This document shows, in pieces, positions 1-11,649 of a stretch of 64,000 bases of DNA. Under the pieces are notes generated by a model that saw nothing but the letters and a program-made list of their open reading frames with translations, searched no databases and was not told the origin of the DNA. The position numbers were made by a program, and so were the translations under genes. Source of the DNA: Arthrinium phaeospermum (Eukaryota; Ascomycota; Sordariomycetes; Amphisphaeriales; Apiosporaceae); the NCBI GenBank assembly GCA_006503535.1, contig QYRS01000010.1, positions 186,001-250,000 on the forward strand, given 5' to 3'. Every line of letters starts with the position of its first letter. Within the stretch, counting starts at the first letter, position 1.

Positions 1-3000
1 GGGAGAGAATTGCAAGACGCAAGGCAAACGGAATATGAATATCCTAATACTGACCATGCCATTTTGACTCCGTCTATCACCGGCATCTTGACCAACTCTC
101 CGTCGACGGACTGGACAACAATATATTGTAAATGCTGATTTAACGGGTTGTCGTTGCGCAACAAAGTTTCACGCGCCGCCAAGCAGCCGCCCACGCAGTC
201 GCGTTGCAGTCGACGTTGGTATATTTAACCAAAAAAAAGGTGTCTCGCCACGCGTAGCGAGTGTAGAAGTAAGCCTGGTGTATGCCAGCTTTCGACAATG
301 CTTCCGAGTCAGACACTCTGTATATACCGGGATGTCTCGACTAAGAGGGGAGACCCAGCTGCTTACATATGTGACGACCTTGATGCCGTGCCGCTGGCGG
401 TGACCAACAAGTCAGCGACGATTGCAGCCTCGTCGGTCTGAGGTTGGCGGTCGGATCAAGTGAGATTTTTTTTTTCTGCCTGGACAACTGACTGTTGCGA
501 CAAGCTTAAGCGTTGTTGAGTTTGTGTCGCAATGGATGGTCTCAAAATGGGAGATGGAATGGCGCCGCCATGAGAAACAGCAACTCTGGCTGGGTAAGGG
601 TAGAGCGCGGCGGTTGAGGGTATAAATAAGCCTGGTCCGCAGCTACTGATCTGTGTGAACCAGTATGCATATGAATGGAAGCAGGCCCGCAAGGTGATGT
701 TGGAAGGACCAGCTGCCAGCCAAGTTGTGCGCGCCGTTCATCGGGGTTGGTGCACGAGAGCCAGCAGAGGCAAAAGACCGAGGCGCATCCTTAGCAGGAA
801 TCTACCTTCTGACTGCCCCAGGGTCTTCTGGCGCGCTGTTTGGGAGTGTACTTAGATGAGTAAGGTTCGCGATAATGGCGGCACTGGGAGGAGTTGCGCC
901 GGACTGGTAGTGGTGGCTGACCTCAACCTCAAGATGTTGTTGTCTTCGTTTTGGTAGAGAGTTTAGCAGCAGTACTTGTAGCATGTAGCTACCTATCTGC
1001 TGATGTCCACTAAAGCTCCCGTCTGGTCGTATTTGATCAATCAATGTTACTTAAATGCGCATGCACGTGAAATGGCTACCTACTGACGTTAGGTTAGGTA
1101 CCGAGATCCATCCTCTCCACGACTGCTTACCTTCTGCTGTGCGTGTCGGTTGAAAACGTTGGGTATCTCTCACACACTCTCTCTTCCCGGTTTTTTTTTC
1201 CCCCGTTGCGAACGTGTATGGCCAGGAATGCTACATTGTAGAATTGAATTGAGGACAGGAAGTCTAGCTGGTGTGTGCCTCTCTAGTGGGGTGCTGTTAG
1301 GTCCCTATCGACTTTCCAGTTAGGTACAAGGCAGCTAGGTGTGTGGACGCGAGCATGTTTTCATTGGTCAACCCCCCGTGAAGCTGCTACGCCGGGTTTT
1401 ATCTACGGCCTGCTCCTTCGTCTTTGGAGGGGTATCCTGATGAGTATGGTGGGGGGGGGCTGGCTGGCTGGCACTGTCACTATCGGACTAGAATATGAAC
1501 ATACCAAGGGGGCGGAAAGGGAGAAGAAGTCTGCCATCAAAGGCAATTGATGTATGTGGACAAGTGATAGCACCATTTGCACAGGAACCGCTCAGGCGGA
1601 ACGAACCCTACTGTAGGCGAATGCATTTGCCTTCCCGCCGTGTAAGGGAGGGGCCGTCTAGTCGTACGTAGTAGTAAGTACAGTAGTGGTAGGTGACTTG
1701 TGGCTGCCAATAAAAGCACCGGAAAATAGTCCGTAGCCCATCGACTTTCCCGCTTGGATTGGCTCGATTGGCCAAGTATATTCAGCTCTCAGTTCCACCA
1801 GTTGCGTGCGCATCAGACGAATCAAATGGCAATGTTCTTATTGGTACTGGCTACGGCATTCTTTATATCACGGAATGAGGTAAGTAGATAGGTGAACCCT
1901 TTCCCACGCGAAACCGTCCTGCTTGTACAGGTACTCAAATCAGGCACTCTTCTTCAATTTGGAAACTATGGAAGACAGGTACAATTCATAGTTCCATATG
2001 CATCGATTGCCAACATTAGCGATGCCCGGTCTCGACCAAGGTGTCACATGCGAGCGCGCTCCTACAACAAAATTGACATCAAATCCAACAAGTCCGCGAG
2101 CCGGTAAAACGGCACCAGACCAGTAAAATCAGTTAGCATCATCCTCGTCTGTTGACTGTTGGAGCTCACTTGTCAACTGTGTCGGGTTTGGCTAAGCTAG
2201 GAGGCATTCGCCGTATTTTGCCTTGCAATTGGACCAGTTAAGCCGATGAAACAATGATCTTCACAAGCTTGAAACGGACAACGATTGGGCTTGCCAAGGC
2301 CAGTCCTAAACAGGTGCTGGGCGGTCATCTACCAGACGGGCTCATATTAGTATGGCAGTTAGATACATGTAAGTAGCACAGCACACCGTAGCGAGAGCAC
2401 CAAAGCAAAACGTCTTCGTTTTGTTGCGCGGGCAGACACTGTTTGCGACCACACCTGACCACACCTGACCACACCTGAAGCATCTGCACCGAGCATCACG
2501 GTGAAAGGGAATAGGAGCGGGAGCGTCTCTGCGCGCTTAATACTACGAACGGAAATGAGGCTCCGGGTGGGAGGCGCGCTTGGATCAATACATCGGCACG
2601 CTGTCAATGTTGATCGAGTTCCCTGTTCTGCCAACCGGAAACCAAAACGGAAACGTACATGACCTGCAATCTTTGTGCTAAGTGATATGTATGTACATAG
2701 TAGGGTAAACTGGACCCTGCCGATCTCTCCCCCATACCAAAAGGGCCCTGTTCCCTGTCCTGGTAGTCAATCTTGAGATCCGGTCTTGGCGAAGAAACGT
2801 ATACGAGATCCGAGATGCCGAACTGGCTGTCCGGTCGCACAAATATTATGCGCTATGAGTGCCGGTACAGATCTGTGGCGCCACGGTCCTGTACAAGGCT
2901 AAGCGGCAAACGTTCGAGTAGGCGTATGGGTCGGCAGGTAGGCAGGTAGGCTTACGACAAGCGACATCACAGGACTAGAGCTTGGAGACGGCGGGAAGCA

Positions 3001-4257
3001 AAGAGAAGAGTTCCACAAGGGTCCTCGTGCTGGAGGAGTCTTCAGAGGACGTGCAGCATGGTCAGTGTTGACCTTCACGATCAATCCCGTCCTAGACTGA
3101 AAAAGCATTGACAGGGCAAGGCCTTTTGGCACCCACGTCACTCAGTAGATTTGATGCGACTACCTACAAGGTACTTTGCTACGGATCGCGATCTGTTTCT
3201 CGAAGAGCCCAAGCTGCCCCCCGCTCTCGTGCCTCGCTCGAGAAGCCGAGTTCTGCATGTGTGCGCTTTACAGTGGAGAGGAGACATGCGCGGCAAGCCT
3301 GCCCGGTGCGGGAAACGAAAAGGCAATGACTGTACTGGGGGAGTCGACGCAGTATGGCAATTGCACCACTGTGTGTCCTGGTTCAGTCTGGAGGCAAGCT
3401 CTTTGTTGAGGAAAGCCACGTGTGGTACCTGCAGATGGCCACTGGGTACACACACCTGAGGATCTTGGGCTGCCTCGCTGCCAGGAACAAGCTGGCCTGG
3501 CTGCGAGTTGGCAGATGCGGCTCAAGCGTAAGCAGGTGGCTTGTGGGAGAAGACGCTCCCATCAACATTGAACATATTCGATGTCTCCGCAGGGCATGGG
3601 GACATCTCGTGCGAGGCGGCCATCCCTCTGAAGCCTGCAAAGTAGCAGAGCGGGGACGCCGTGATGTGCTGCATTCAACAAATTTCTCGCTCGCGACGCC
3701 ATTACGCTCACTTGCTGGAGACCATGGGTCTCGCCAAGGCTTCATCCACACCAAGCAAGCCAGCATCTGGGAGCTGGCTGCCCGGTACCGTCATCCCCTG
3801 GGAAGGAAGGACCTCGTCTCATAGGACGATACGTCGTATGTAATAGGAAGGTACAGTAGTGGGCAGGAATCAAGAGCCCCTCTTCCAGACTCCTCGACAA
3901 CCCGTGCAACTTGGTACTTAAAGTTCACTTGTATGGAACCATCAGTATTACGTATGGGTTCGTCTGGTCTGTTTGTCCGATCTTGTGAATATGCTCAGCC
4001 CTTGGCCTGGGCCTGTCCACGACGAGACCAACCCAGGGCCAATGCGACTGTCACTTGATTTAAACTTCACCTTACCCACGACTAACCCCCAGCTGGGCCC
4101 CAGTAGTTTAAATATTTGCCGGCTGTGGAGTTTTCTAAGTATTCTTCACGATCCAAGCCTTTACTGGCTGCCGCTTTATTGAATCTTGCCTCAACTGGCT
4201 CATGCTGATTCATGGCAGTATGCATGTGCTGGTCTTTGTGGCATGGTTCTATTCATT
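1..4257. other. Intergenic region, no supported gene
   Basis: I see no open frame with a recognisable domain on either strand. The longest frames (about 100-156 codons near 3.1-3.8 kb) overlap each other on both strands and have random-looking composition. The stretch holds many TAGGTA/TACCTA words and a small 10-bp tandem repeat at 2451-2478. A short, multi-exon or non-coding gene cannot be excluded by eye. Confidence 0.55.
2451..2478. repeat. 10-bp tandem repeat, about 2.8 copies
   Basis: The unit ACACCTGACC is repeated almost three times without a mismatch. It lies in gene-free DNA, and no function is visible. Confidence 0.9.
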
Positions 4258-6906
4258 TTAACTATCAGAAGCATCTGAATCTGCAAACATATCCACTGCC
4301 CTAAGCCGCCTTCGAGGCTGTCGATCCCCCGTCGTTGCTACTCCACTGAGAACTCCTGACTCTGGCTTGGAAGGCGGCGGGCTTTCCTTTGCAGTTTCCA
4401 CTGGCCGAGTCGCTGTTGGTGGCGTTGGCTCGATATCCACCATAGGCTCGCCGCCATCTTCAACTTCGTCGTCCGTCATCGGCAAACCATCAATATCAGA
4501 ATCCATGAGTGCCCCCTCCTCGTCATCCTCTGCCATGGCTTCGCCATCAAGGTCGTCGACGTCCATGTTCCCACCTGCTGGATCGTAACTGCCCCTGTCC
4601 GCCTCCGCCGCCACAGGCTTGAAGCCTTCTGTGCTCGAGACTCCGGCTTCTACAGGCTTCCACTTGCCTGCCGCCTTCTTGTCCCCGCCCGCCGCACGGG
4701 CCGCAGCTTCTGTAGCAGTGGCAGCGCCAGCACCCTTCCCGTCTTCCCCATCTTTTTTGCTGAGACTTGGTGGGTCCTCGAAACTTTTGGTGAAAAGCTC
4801 CTGTGCCTCGGCGGGAAACACGCACCACCCCTCCCACAGGCTCAGGATCAGCCCCACGCTGCGCTTCCACTTGTCTGAGCGTAACCGACCCCACCCAAGT
4901 CGCTCCGCCATGAGACCCAGATGCTCGAAGATGCGTCGCCCACGTAGTGCAGTCTCGAAGAGCTGTCGAAATCGCCAGCTGTGGCGCACTCCACTCGTGG
5001 CTGATGACGAGAGGATATCGCTCACCACGTAGAGAGCCACAAGGCTGGCACCACTGATGTCAACTTGCTCGCTACTATTTGTTGTAGCTCTGTTGTTGAT
5101 GGTGGCATCTGCCAGCTCATCACCCGCAGTTGGGGCGACCGCGTTTGAGACGCTGGGGTCGTTTCTGGGCCCTGCACCGTCGTCATTCTCAGGCTTCGCA
5201 CTCGGCTGCTGTTGCTTGTAATCTGGATTCGCCGAAGTCAGTGCCAAAGGCTTTTGCACATTGGACACGATCAGTTCGACAATCTCGTCGGCACCGCGGC
5301 TGGCGTGTGTGATTGCAAAAGTCGTGATGCGGGCAATGTCGCCCTTGCGTATTCGACCGAGGGTCGTTGGAAGCCTGGCCAACAGATGGACAAGCTTAGC
5401 CTTGTCAAGCGGATTGAGGTAGGTGGTTCCCTCATCTCCAGCTGTTCCAGCACCAGCGCCGTAGTCACCCGTGCGGTTATTGGCGCCCTCGTCTTCGTAG
5501 TCATCGTCTGAAGAATTGTACTCTGGATCCGAGACAAACTCGTCAATCCTTGTCGTGTATTCGTAAGCTAACGGCTTATCAGGCGCTTTCCACGCATGAC
5601 CGCTTTCGAACAGTGGTAGGTATTTCCCTGTTGGCTTCCCCCCACCTCGACTATTGCTGTAAGATTGCGAGCCCGTGATGACTTCCCACAGCCTCCAGCG
5701 GTACCATACGCCGCCTACACTGCGTGCGTCCCAGAGCCAGGCCCACCTCTCTTCTCGCTGCACGTCGGGTCGTGACATGAGCAGAGCCTCAAACTCAGGA
5801 CCATGCTCAAGGACAGACTCTATGGTCTTGTGGATGAGCTGGAGTTGTTTGATGTCGCGTGGCGCTTGCACAGGGACATGCAGCAAACTCGACCGATTCA
5901 GCGCTCCTCCGCCAGGGCCGTAAGATGGAGGAGGCGCAAATCCGCGATGGAACTGATGGGAATGAGGTGGGTCATTGGCTGGTTGAGGAGCAGGTTTCGC
6001 GCCGAAAGGCTGGGAAGAAGCAGAGGACGTCGTGGCGAGGAGAGACGAGGACGGGGCAATGTTCGTAGCTGCCACGGCGGAAGAGAGATGACGGTGCAGG
6101 GAAAGATAGAACCCGTAGCCTAAGTAGCGGTTCTGTAGAGATGACACAGCGGAGTCCATGTCGGTAGCTGGCGTTTCTTGGGAGAGTACGACAATGGCCG
6201 CCATAGACTTGCGCTCGTTGGAGACAGGGGCAGCTTGTGGGAGTATCTTCACATTTTCCACAGTCAGGTTTGTTGGAATTAAGGCCTTGATGACCGCGGG
6301 CGATGTACCCGGAGGTAAGTTGGACAGCCGCAGTGTAGGCTTTGCGACAGCGCGCTCCTCGGCCCTGTCGACCGCTCGCCCATCTGCTTCGTCGTCGCTG
6401 CCCGTGTCAAATGCTTTGGATATGCCTTTTTCTCTTTCTCGTTCGCGCTCCTCGCCGCGGAAGCCGAGCCTGCCACGGCCGTCGTCGCCGTGGCGCCCAA
6501 AGTCTCTCGGAAAACCGCCATCGGAGCCTCTCTTGCGACCGTAGCTCCCAGGGGGCGGCCCCAAGCTGCCTGGGCCGCTCTTGAGTGGTGGTGTTCCAGC
6601 GTTGCCAGCCGCGCCAAAATGTCGTCTAGGTGGAGCGCCTCCGCCGGCCGCAAAACCACCAGCTCTGGAAGATCGCCCAGGGCCGCCGCCGCGAGCTAGG
6701 GCGCTGATCTCGTCATCTTCGTCGTCGTCGTTGTCGTGGTCGAAGCTCTTAACGAAGCTCTCGTAGACGGCGGCGGTCTCGGCGGCCTCGCGTTTGCGTT
6801 TCGCTTCCCGTTCGGCCTTCTCCTTTTCGAAAGCGGACTGTTTGTGTGCCTTTTGCAGCTTGGCTTCGACGTCGGGGAAGTCGTCGAGCTTCTTCGAGGC
6901 CGACAT
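4258..6906 (-). CDS. SR140-like U2 snRNP-associated protein (RRM, SURP, CID)
   Basis: A single uninterrupted exon encodes 882 residues. By family, this is the fungal homologue of SR140/U2SURP, a U2 snRNP-associated pre-mRNA splicing protein of the nucleus. The N-terminus (about 10-70) is a charged helix ending in an acidic patch with the motif YESFVKSFDHD, then a Gly/Arg-rich linker (70-190). A divergent RRM follows at about 190-275 (TLRLSNLPPG opens it). A SURP module lies at about 350-410 (LQLIHKTIESVLEHGPEFEALL, then WAWLWD and WYRWRLWE). A CID-like helical domain spans about 495-710 and is split by a polar, low-complexity insert at about 560-615. The C-terminus is acidic and disordered. 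The ATG at 6906 directly precedes the conserved N-terminal helix. It is divergent from the FAD oxidase at 8047. The family call rests on the order RRM-SURP-CID; I am fairly sure. Confidence 0.85.
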   Translation of the reverse strand: MSASKKLDDFPDVEAKLQKAHKQSAFEKEKAEREAKRKREAAETAAVYESFVKSFDHDNDDDEDDEISALARGGGPGRSSRAGGFAAGGGAPPRRHFGAAGNAGTPPLKSGPGSLGPPPGSYGRKRGSDGGFPRDFGRHGDDGRGRLGFRGEEREREREKGISKAFDTGSDDEADGRAVDRAEERAVAKPTLRLSNLPPGTSPAVIKALIPTNLTVENVKILPQAAPVSNERKSMAAIVVLSQETPATDMDSAVSSLQNRYLGYGFYLSLHRHLSSAVAATNIAPSSSLLATTSSASSQPFGAKPAPQPANDPPHSHQFHRGFAPPPSYGPGGGALNRSSLLHVPVQAPRDIKQLQLIHKTIESVLEHGPEFEALLMSRPDVQREERWAWLWDARSVGGVWYRWRLWEVITGSQSYSNSRGGGKPTGKYLPLFESGHAWKAPDKPLAYEYTTRIDEFVSDPEYNSSDDDYEDEGANNRTGDYGAGAGTAGDEGTTYLNPLDKAKLVHLLARLPTTLGRIRKGDIARITTFAITHASRGADEIVELIVSNVQKPLALTSANPDYKQQQPSAKPENDDGAGPRNDPSVSNAVAPTAGDELADATINNRATTNSSEQVDISGASLVALYVVSDILSSSATSGVRHSWRFRQLFETALRGRRIFEHLGLMAERLGWGRLRSDKWKRSVGLILSLWEGWCVFPAEAQELFTKSFEDPPSLSKKDGEDGKGAGAATATEAAARAAGGDKKAAGKWKPVEAGVSSTEGFKPVAAEADRGSYDPAGGNMDVDDLDGEAMAEDDEEGALMDSDIDGLPMTDDEVEDGGEPMVDIEPTPPTATRPVETAKESPPPSKPESGVLSGVATTGDRQPRRRLRAVDMFADSDASDS

Positions 6907-8046
6907 GGCTGGGTGCGAAAATGATGGAATGCAGTTGGTGTGGTATTACCATGTAGGCGCGGGAGGCCAGAGAGTTTTCGCGCGAAAGATTGCCGCAGGT
7001 CTTATCGCATGCGCATATTCGCAGCCGAGCCCGGCTTCCGGCCAGAGCCAAAAAGCGCCAGTAAGAAAATGCGAAATAGTCACGGGGAGGGAACGATACG
7101 AGAAGTCACCAATGTGCAAAAGTATGGAATGATGTCAGCCTTGTTGAATGAGGCTCGCGTCGTAGCATCAAACAGACAACATCAATTGATGGTCAGCCAA
7201 TCAGCTCGGGCCAGAAGGGATGTGGGCGGGATGCATGTAGGCAGGCGGGCGAACCCCCACAATGAACGGTGCCAAGCAACAATGGTGGACGACGTTAGAC
7301 GAACACATTCGATGGGAGGGAAGCCTTGACAGCGAGCGTGGCTGGGTCGAGCGAGGTATGTAAGCAGCGTACGTAAACGCTGCAGTGATTTGCAAATCCA
7401 GGAAACCTTTGGACATGGATACGCCCTTCGGATTTTCCCTTACATGTCATGTAGTCCGACATCCGACAAGCAACAGAAGAGGAAGAAGAAGACAAGAGCA
7501 CAATCTGATTGGACGGGTGGTCTTCTAGAAATGCTACCTGACTTCCGATATCGACACCTTAGATCCTCTATTGATCCCCACAGCTGACTAGCTGTCATTG
7601 AGTCCCAATCCTGTGCGCCCTCTGTCTCTCCCGCGTCCCGCCCGCTTCCAGTTTCCAGTCGTGGTTCTACTTCCATACCGCTTTGGTCTTTACCGACGAT
7701 GGCCGACAGCCCGCCCCTCCGGATGGGTCCCATCAGGGGGCCGATAACGTCCATCGCGCAATTGGAGCTATGGTCTTAGGGTTCTCCTATCTAAGACGGG
7801 TTCTTGACCTTTGCCTCTATATAAGTCCCAGTTTACCCCAAGCAAACTTGGCTAGTTCAATATCGCAACTAGTCTTTTTTTGCTATACATAAATTGTTCA
7901 TCTGGATTGTCACCACGGCCAGGACCGAGGCTCCAACTTGATATTGAGGTCTACACACAAAAGGTACCTGAAACAAGTGGCAATCAGACACATTCTTTCT
8001 TCCATATCGAGACCTCGGTCCTTCTCGATAAGGCAAATATCCCATC
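6907..8046. other. Divergent promoter region
   Basis: These 1.1 kb separate two divergently transcribed genes and should hold both promoters. A TATA-like element for the rightward gene sits at 7818-7825. I see no supported coding region. Confidence 0.5.
7818..7825 (+). promoter_or_regulatory. TATA box candidate of the FAD oxidase gene
   Basis: TATATAAG lies 222 bp upstream of the ATG at 8047. The distance fits a core promoter with a leader of roughly 190 bases. No transcript start can be read from sequence. Confidence 0.4.
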
Positions 8047-8073
8047 ATGACGAACCCATCATCCTCTTCTTCT

Positions 8074-8105
<32 letters not shown>

Positions 8106-9576
8106 CCCCTCCTTCAAACCACCAGCCACCCTCTTGATCGTAGGAAGCGGCGTCTTTGGCCTGTCGACGGCCTACGCCCTCACCAAACGTCCCGAATGGG
8201 CGTCGACCGAGATCACCGTCCTGGACCGCGCGGGCGGGGGTGCCCCTTCCTTTCCCGCGAACCCCGTCTTCCCTTCCCGGGACGCGTCTAGCATCGACTC
8301 GTCCCGCATCATCCGCGCCGACTACGCGGACGAGGCGTACGCGGCGCTGGCCTCGGCCGCCCAGCAGGCGTGGCGCCGGCCGGGCGCCGACAGCATCGGC
8401 GGCGAGGGCCGCTACGCCGAGACGGGCTTCGTGCTCGTGGCCGACGAGGAGCCCCCGCGGGTCCGCAACGCGCGCGGGCTCGAGGTGAAGTCGGGCATGG
8501 GGTTCGCGCGCGACGCCTACGTCAACGCGCTCGCCCACGCGCGGCACGCGGGCCCCGGCAAGGACGCCGAGCAGCAGGTGCAGCTCCTCGATAGCCGCGC
8601 GGCCATTGCCAAGGCGACCACGACGGGCGCCGAGCTCGGGGACTGGGGGTACCTGAACCGCGGGTCGGGCTGGGCCAACGCCGAGAGGGCCATGGCCTGG
8701 CTGTACGAGAACGTGAAGGCTACGGGGCGGGTCAAGTTCGTGAGCGGCACCGTCGCGCGGCTGGAGATCGACGCGGGCCAGCGCAAGGTCGTAGGCGCGA
8801 AACTGGCGGACGGAAAGTCCGTACGGGCCGAGCTGGTCGTGGTGGCCGCTGGCGCGTGGACACCGAGTCTGGTAGATCTACGCGGTCAGGCCGTGGCGAC
8901 GGGCCAGGTGCTGGGCTACATGGACATCACGCCGGAGGAGCAGGCGCGACTCGGCCAGGCCCCCGTGCTCATGAACTTGACGAAAGGCACCTTCCTCATC
9001 CCGCCCTCGAACAACGTCCTCAAGGTCGGCCTGCACGGCTACGGCTACCAAAACCCGAAGAAGGTGACGTCCTGCCTCACCGTGCCCAAGCCCACAAGCA
9101 TAGGTGCCGCCAACGACCAAGAGCAATACTTTCCCGAGATCTCCGTCTCCCAGCCCCTGACGCACCTCGACGACCCGTCCCTCTGGATGCCCGCCAGCGG
9201 CGAGCGAGCGCTGCGGAACGGGCTCCGCGCCATGGTGCCCTGGCCGTCGGTAGCCGAGCGGCCCTTCACCGCCAACCGCGTGTGCTGGTACACCGACACA
9301 CCCACGGGCGACTTCCTGGTCGCCTACCATCCCTACTGGAGTGGGCTGTTCGTGGCAACGGGAGGTAGCGGCCACGGCTTCAAGTTCCTGCCCGTGCTGG
9401 GTGAGCATATTGCCGATAGCATCGCAGACAAGTGTACGCCGGTTCTCAAGGGAAAATGGGCCTGGAAGGAGGTCACCGATGTTGAGCGAGCTATTGTAAC
9501 AGAGGATGGCAGCCGTGGTGGACAGGCCGGGCTTATACTGAAGACTGAGTTAAGAAAGAATGGCCCCCGGATATAA
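8047..9576 (+). CDS. FAD-dependent oxidase of the sarcosine oxidase/amadoriase (DAO) family
   Basis: One exon encodes 509 residues. The Rossmann motif GSGVFG (33-38) binds the ADP part of FAD, and DSSRIIRADYA (about 84-94) is typical of fructosyl amino acid oxidases, saccharopine oxidases and monomeric sarcosine oxidases. RVCWYTDTP contains Cys413, which aligns by motif with the cysteine that carries covalent flavin in this family, and GGSGHGFKF (about 438-446) is the conserved C-terminal FAD loop. The family oxidises secondary amines with oxygen, giving hydrogen peroxide. Candidate substrates are fructosyl amino acids, saccharopine, pipecolate or sarcosine; the sequence does not decide. Residues 5-20 are a run of serines from a TCN microsatellite, so the true start could be later, but no downstream Met precedes the FAD motif. 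Fungal amadoriases commonly end in a peroxisomal tripeptide; this one ends in PRI, so such a signal is absent. Confidence 0.85.
8062..8105 (+). repeat. TCN trinucleotide repeat coding for poly-Ser
   Basis: Serine codons, mostly TCG and TCT/TCC, form an uninterrupted tract inside the N-terminus of the FAD oxidase. Slippage here would change only the length of the serine run. Confidence 0.9.
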
Positions 9577-10693
9577 TGTATTATATGTTATAGGGTTATA
9601 CGGCTTCTCCTACATATATACGGCAAGTTGTTGTATCCCAAGTAACTTAACAGAACGCCTCGGTGGTACACACCTTGGCGGCCAAGCAAGCAGCGTAGCG
9701 TTCTTATCATATTCAACTTCCGGTCAAGTAGCATATGGTAGCTGCAACGGAGCATCTCCAACGATCCATGTCCCTCGTAAAAGTAACCTTGGCCCATTTA
9801 AGAGTTTCTAAGGGTAATAAAGACGGTGCAAGTGCTCTCGTGGAATGATGAGAAAAAAAGAGCATTAGATTATGCAGGTACTCTAGTAGGTAGTGTGGGT
9901 AGATTTGGCGCTCAGCCCAAACAAACGTAGAACAGCGACAATGCTGGAAGAACAGTCAATTAAGTGTAAATCATTCAACATCATCGCATTCATTCATGAA
10001 GGCAAAAAGTTGATCAGAAGTGGTGATGTATTTTACTACCAAGGTAGACAGTCACACACGACTGTTATCGTTGTGCTGAGCTTCAGGCGTGAACAGCTTC
10101 AGGTGCCACAAGTGCAAGAGAAAGCATAATTCATTCGCTGAATAGGACAGGCTATGATGTACGTGAACATGGCATTCCAGCCTGCTCACCATCTGGACGT
10201 AATGGTCCGCGCCTTCCTTGTGCTTCCGCTGGGTGCCACTCCCCGATGAAGATCGTGTTCATCATCGACGTAGCCTCATCCTCATTTCTCAAGATCGAGC
10301 CTCCCTCCATGTATATGCTCATCTTCCCTGACTGTTGAATTAAGACGGCACATCCTCGACCAGCGCACATGTCGTCGAGAGAATGCCATGTGCAATCTAT
10401 GTGTATCCATCTGACCAGGCCCCAGTCATCTCCTTTTTGGTCCTAAATCAACCTGGCCCACGCCTATGCTGGTCCTTTCCCTGTGTCATAACGCCGGTGC
10501 AATGCAATTTGCAAAGAAAATATCAATGGTACAATAATCTCATACTGAGCCTCCGCGACGGCTAGCCGTCAGTCGTCAAGCACAGCTGAGTGGTGTGCAG
10601 AATGGAGAATCATGAAATCATAATGTATCGTACAACCAAGAACGAAGTAGTAAGGGGTGAAAGGTGCGCGGTGTTTGCGACAGCAAGCGTTCC
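9577..10693. other. Intergenic region between convergent genes
   Basis: The FAD oxidase and TBP genes point toward each other here, so the stretch should hold both 3' ends. An AATAAA hexamer at 9816-9821 is a possible polyadenylation signal for the FAD oxidase transcript. No supported coding region is seen. Confidence 0.45.
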
Positions 10694-11649
10694 TCAGACC
10701 TTGCGGAAATCTGCGCAAAGTTAGTGACTGCACGTTCCAACGCGGCGCGGGGCATAACGAACCTTGAAGCACAGGGTAAATCATTTCGAACGCCTGGTAG
10801 ATTTCCTCGCGAACCTTGGCACCAGTGAGAACAATCTTGCCGCTCACGAAGATCAGCAAGACGATCTTGGGCTTGATCATACGGTAGATGAGACCAGGGA
10901 ACAACTCGGGTTCGTAAGAACTGAAGTTGTGATGGCGCGAGGCAAGACCTTCCAGACGGATGGGGAACTTGATATCGCAACTGCCAACAATGTTCTGGAT
11001 CTTGAAGTCGGTGAACTTGGCGTTGAACCCAAGCTTCTGGATGATGCGAGCATATTTACGCGAGGCAAGCTTGGAGTCATCCTCAGATTTGGCACCAGTG
11101 ACAACCATCTTACCCGAGGCAAAGATCAGAGCGGTGGTCTTCGGTTCACGGATGCGCATGATGACAGCGGCGAAACGCTTTGAATATGGTCAGCGGCGTT
11201 GATCAACCAAACGACAGAGGGACGTTTAATTACCTTAGGGTTGTACTCGGCGTTACGCGCATGCAGAGCAATCGTCTTAAGGTCCAGACGGCAATCGAGA
11301 TTGACCGTGGCGACGATGTTCCTTGATGATGCAGAGTGAGCACACAGTTCATTCAAGGACAAACCGTGTGAGGTAATACATACTGCAATGTAGGAGTCAA
11401 ACCACTGCCACCTTGTGTGGTGGCAGCAGGTGTGGCAGCGGGCGTGGCGGGAGTCACCCCATTGCCGGCCGGCTGACCGTTGGCCATTCGCTTATCAACT
11501 TCGCCGGTGGGTGGGGTCAGCTCTTGAAGGACGCCCCCGGGCATGCTAAGCGAACCGGAGCTGGTGAAGGCTCGAGCTTGCGCGGCAGTAGAGGGGTGCG
11601 ACCCGAGGGTGCTGAAGTCCGGCTGGGGAGCGGCAGTGGAAGAAGCCAT
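10694..11649 (-). CDS. spt15: TATA-box binding protein (TBP)
   Basis: Four exons: 11384-11649, 11234-11321, 10763-11177 and 10694-10710, joined across introns of 62, 56 and 52 bp, encode 261 residues. TBP nucleates TFIID, TFIIIB and SL1-type complexes at promoters in the nucleus. The first about 80 residues are a variable Ala/Pro/Thr/Gly-rich tail. From about residue 82 ([14 protein letters not shown]) follows the conserved saddle of two direct repeats: [20 protein letters not shown] and [19 protein letters not shown] in the first, then [20 protein letters not shown] and [19 protein letters not shown] in the second. The last exon is only 17 bases and supplies the ending DFRKV. All junctions keep frame and reproduce the invariant core, so the model is firm. 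The ATG at 11649 is chosen because upstream in-frame triplets are not ATG. Confidence 0.96.
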